DNA from: Anastatus disparis
Lineage: Eukaryota; Arthropoda; Insecta; Hymenoptera; Eupelmidae
NCBI GenBank assembly: GCA_017163975.1
Contig: JAFFSR010000237.1
Location: forward strand, 2,108,001-2,172,000
DNA length: 64,000 bases
Direction of reading: 5' to 3'
Shown: piece by piece, positions 61,701-64,000 of the stretch
How positions within the stretch are numbered: the stretch's first letter is position 1
How the letters are laid out: each line of letters begins with the position of its first letter
Program-made: the position numbers and the translations under genes
The notes under the pieces: generated by a model
What the model was told of the DNA's origin: nothing
Databases searched by the model: none
The model's input: only the letters and a program-made list of their open reading frames with translations

Positions 61701-64000
61701 AATTCTTCGAATTCACTCTATTACAATTTACTCTTGTCAAGGCTAGTCAATTGTGAGAGATTTAAGTTTTTCAATCGTGTTGTAAAACTAAATTTTAATC
61801 CTATCCTATGGTATTACTATTATCAATTCGACCTTAGGTTATATGATCGCTTTCATTTAATTAGCAATAATTCATGAGCTTTTCATTTTGCGAGTCACAT
61901 TATTGTTTGATTCATCATTGGCGAAACGAAGAGTAAATAGGTGTTCATGTCGTGATCGAATTGACACCCAGGTCTGCATCATACGCAGTGATGAATCCCC
62001 TTCCCGATTGAAATACGTGTCCTGTAAAAACTTTGATTCTTATTAAAAATGGTTATTTTGGAAATTCCGCCTGCCCTTTTTACAAGTAGGGCGTAAGTAG
62101 TTTGATGGATGGCTACTTAAACATACTACCGTAATTGTATACGGATGTCAGGTTTAGGATATAGACGTTGAGGACATTATGATATTAATACGAAATACGC
62201 AAAAAAAACTTCTGAACATAGTAATCGTTGGGTGAACAATATATATATTTTTTTAATTCATGAAGGGTCATATACTAAACTCCATCGTTGTATCTATACT
62301 TGTATTTTTAGCATCACATCCTTATATCGACAGTGAACAACAGAGTTTAAATGGCGAATGATTTTAACTAGTGAAGCTCTTTATTACCGTATTCATTCTG
62401 AATGCAAATTGTTTTGTATAAGTTCCTTTCCTTAGGGTCACATGTTTGATTGTTGACATATCTTAACCGACTTGTATCAGTTCCATCTAACTCGCATGTT
62501 TTACAGAACATTACTAATAACATGGCGGATGAGGATGGGTGTTAGATCATTGTGGCATTCAAGTAATCAAAAAAAAATCACGATAGCATTAACGTGATAA
62601 TTTTCGTGCGAATTCTGAGACCGTGTAACTGGCAGTTTCTACCATTCACCTAACTGCCCCTTTGCAATAGAAACCGTTACCGGAAACGCTTTGTTTACAA
62701 GTATCAGTTTAAGTCAAGTGAATTGGACAGGTCTCACAGTTATACTAATTTCCGATTTCAATAAGAAATCTAATTTTTAAATTTCACTTCACCACAATGT
62801 TTTGTCTTTGCGACTAGCAACGAGGAATAAGGTCGAGTTTGACATAAGTTCAGATAATACAGTTTTAATCCAACATAGATAAGGTAATTCTATAATTCAG
62901 ATAATTAACGTGTCATAAACGCTCACCAGAAGCTGGCGACACTACAAGAGCTTTTCATTTTAACAAATCAGTCATTGTAAATTATATTTCACGACCGTAA
63001 GGTAAAGGATAAACGGGGATTTAGACTGTGTCCAAATCAATATTCAGGTAAAAATTATTTTTGGCATTTATGCCCTTTTTCGAATAATTGGAAGACTAGG
63101 GTAGCATAATATAACAATTTGATGTAGATGGCAAGTAAATTATTAGTATAAAAACGACATATGGATAATGAAAAAATAGATGTAATTAAATTTAAATAAT
63201 TTAATATTTCTTAGAGTATAAACATATAATTGTTCAAAATCTATATTGGTTTTTATATAAATTCTTAACGTTGCAACTTTACTTGTCAATACGGCACCCT
63301 ATCAACCAATTGCAATTAAATGACAAGGTCTAAAAAAATAAAACTGTAGGCGTCCTTACCACCATAGCGAAGAGTTTCTTTGTCGAACGGGATTATTCGG
63401 ATGCCGTAAGAAAATGAATCTATACTTGCCGTTAATTCGAGTTTACTGCATACTCGAAATCAACGACAAGAGAATTTTTTGAAGGTAGCGTTCCCTACTA
63501 CGTTGCGGGTATCCCACACGCGTACGAGGAATGCCATAATTACAAACGCCACGTTGTCGTATCGTTTACAGTTTTCCAATCGCGAATTGTTTAATGTATA
63601 TAGTGAATTTTTTTACCGAGGGGTTCATTGTTCACAGGTCCACTACCGAATGTAGATTGTCTTGTAAATGCCGCATGACATAATAATACATATCGGATTA
63701 TAAACAAATTTGTATTGACATTTCAGTGGCTGCGTTTAAATTTGAAGTTACGTCCATATTCCTAATGGAAAATAGAAAGAAGGGTGCGGGAAAATTCATT
63801 TGACTTTAGTATAACTTCGATGATCGCGTTAGCGATCACTAACAAATAACGTGCGATTTCTGGGATTGTCTACTTAAAATTCTTTTCCACTCACTCGACT
63901 ATCGCTTTGAAATAGAAAACACCATCAGACACGCATTGGGAACTTGCATTTGTGAACCCCCGTGTCATTCGCCCGTGATCTCAAAACTGAACGTCGCTTC
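58800..64000. repeat. Diverged tandem repeat of about 2.88 kb, cut by the window end
   Basis: Unit 1 runs from about 58800 to 61690 and unit 2 from about 61690 past 64000. Matching points are 59041/61928 (CGAAGAGTA.ATA), 60481/63364 (ATxGCGA.GAGT), 60630/63514 (ACGCGTACGAGGAATGCCAT) and 60710/63595. The offset is 2883-2887 bp throughout, with many substitutions and small indels. Shorter, weaker matches exist inside (61400 with 61955 and 59075) and upstream (57985 with 59180). Frames open in one unit are broken in the other, so the repeat is not coding as it stands. Confidence 0.8.
60366..60380. repeat. Short TA microsatellite in unit 1
   Basis: (TA)n inside the sequence TTGGTTTATATA..TTGGTAACG. 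Unit 2 has only TTTATATAAATT at the same place. Confidence 0.7.

Noticed and set aside
58800..64000. Integrated parasitoid virus segment
   Set aside because: The composition shift made me consider it, but I see no recognisable viral gene or excision junction; it stays one of several explanations.
1..64000. CRISPR array or bacterial operon
   Set aside because: No spaced short palindromic repeats and no Shine-Dalgarno-led gene runs; all convincing genes have spliceosomal introns.

Overview
The window looks like nuclear DNA from an AT-rich insect genome, most plausibly a parasitoid wasp. That guess rests on the very AT-rich intergenic DNA, short GT-AG introns (many 60-150 bp), tRNA-derived SINEs with poly(A) tails, foldback elements and a locally amplified gene family. 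There are no bacterial operons, CRISPR arrays or rRNA. The species cannot be proved from the sequence.

Positions 1-55,600 hold a tandem cluster of one modular, multi-exon gene family on the + strand. I call its members A, B and C. A-type genes (A1 100-2752, entering from the left; A2 26061-29751; A3 32996-36376) carry an N-terminal three-exon module: helical domain 1, helical domain 2, Asn/Ser-rich linker. In A2 and A3 this module is duplicated in tandem. B-type genes (B1 39387-42827; B2 51546-54418) have an unrelated three-exon N-terminus. Both types end in the same C-terminal block: an acidic linker with a SUMO-interaction-like core (I/V-I/V-T-I-D-D-S-D), then a two-exon domain containing WDE and KPENLR motifs. 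C (45074-46441) is a short, remote relative made only of domains 1 and 2. Two decayed B copies lie near 4.4 and 18.4 kb, and a stray piece of B intron lies near 24.4 kb. Exon phases fit throughout, so the models below are continuous reading frames.

Other genes are a DUF4806-like gene (5812-6936, apparent frameshift in its first exon) and two four-exon multi-pass membrane protein genes on the - strand (8014-9803 and 19450-21251). The membrane genes are two halves of a segmental duplication (about 3.8-13.8 kb against 18.0-24.2 kb). An orphan last exon of the same family sits at 17457-17781. Mobile DNA includes two tRNA-derived SINE families, several large foldback elements, hAT-like termini and a tandem array of about 160-bp units at 15.15-16.77 kb.

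From about 56 kb to the end the DNA is visibly less AT-rich. It holds a diverged tandem repeat of about 2.88 kb (about 58.8 kb to the window end) and, before it, several short coding-looking exons of unknown function. This may be a different genomic compartment, an old insertion, or an assembly join. It and the modular gene family are the least explained parts of the window.
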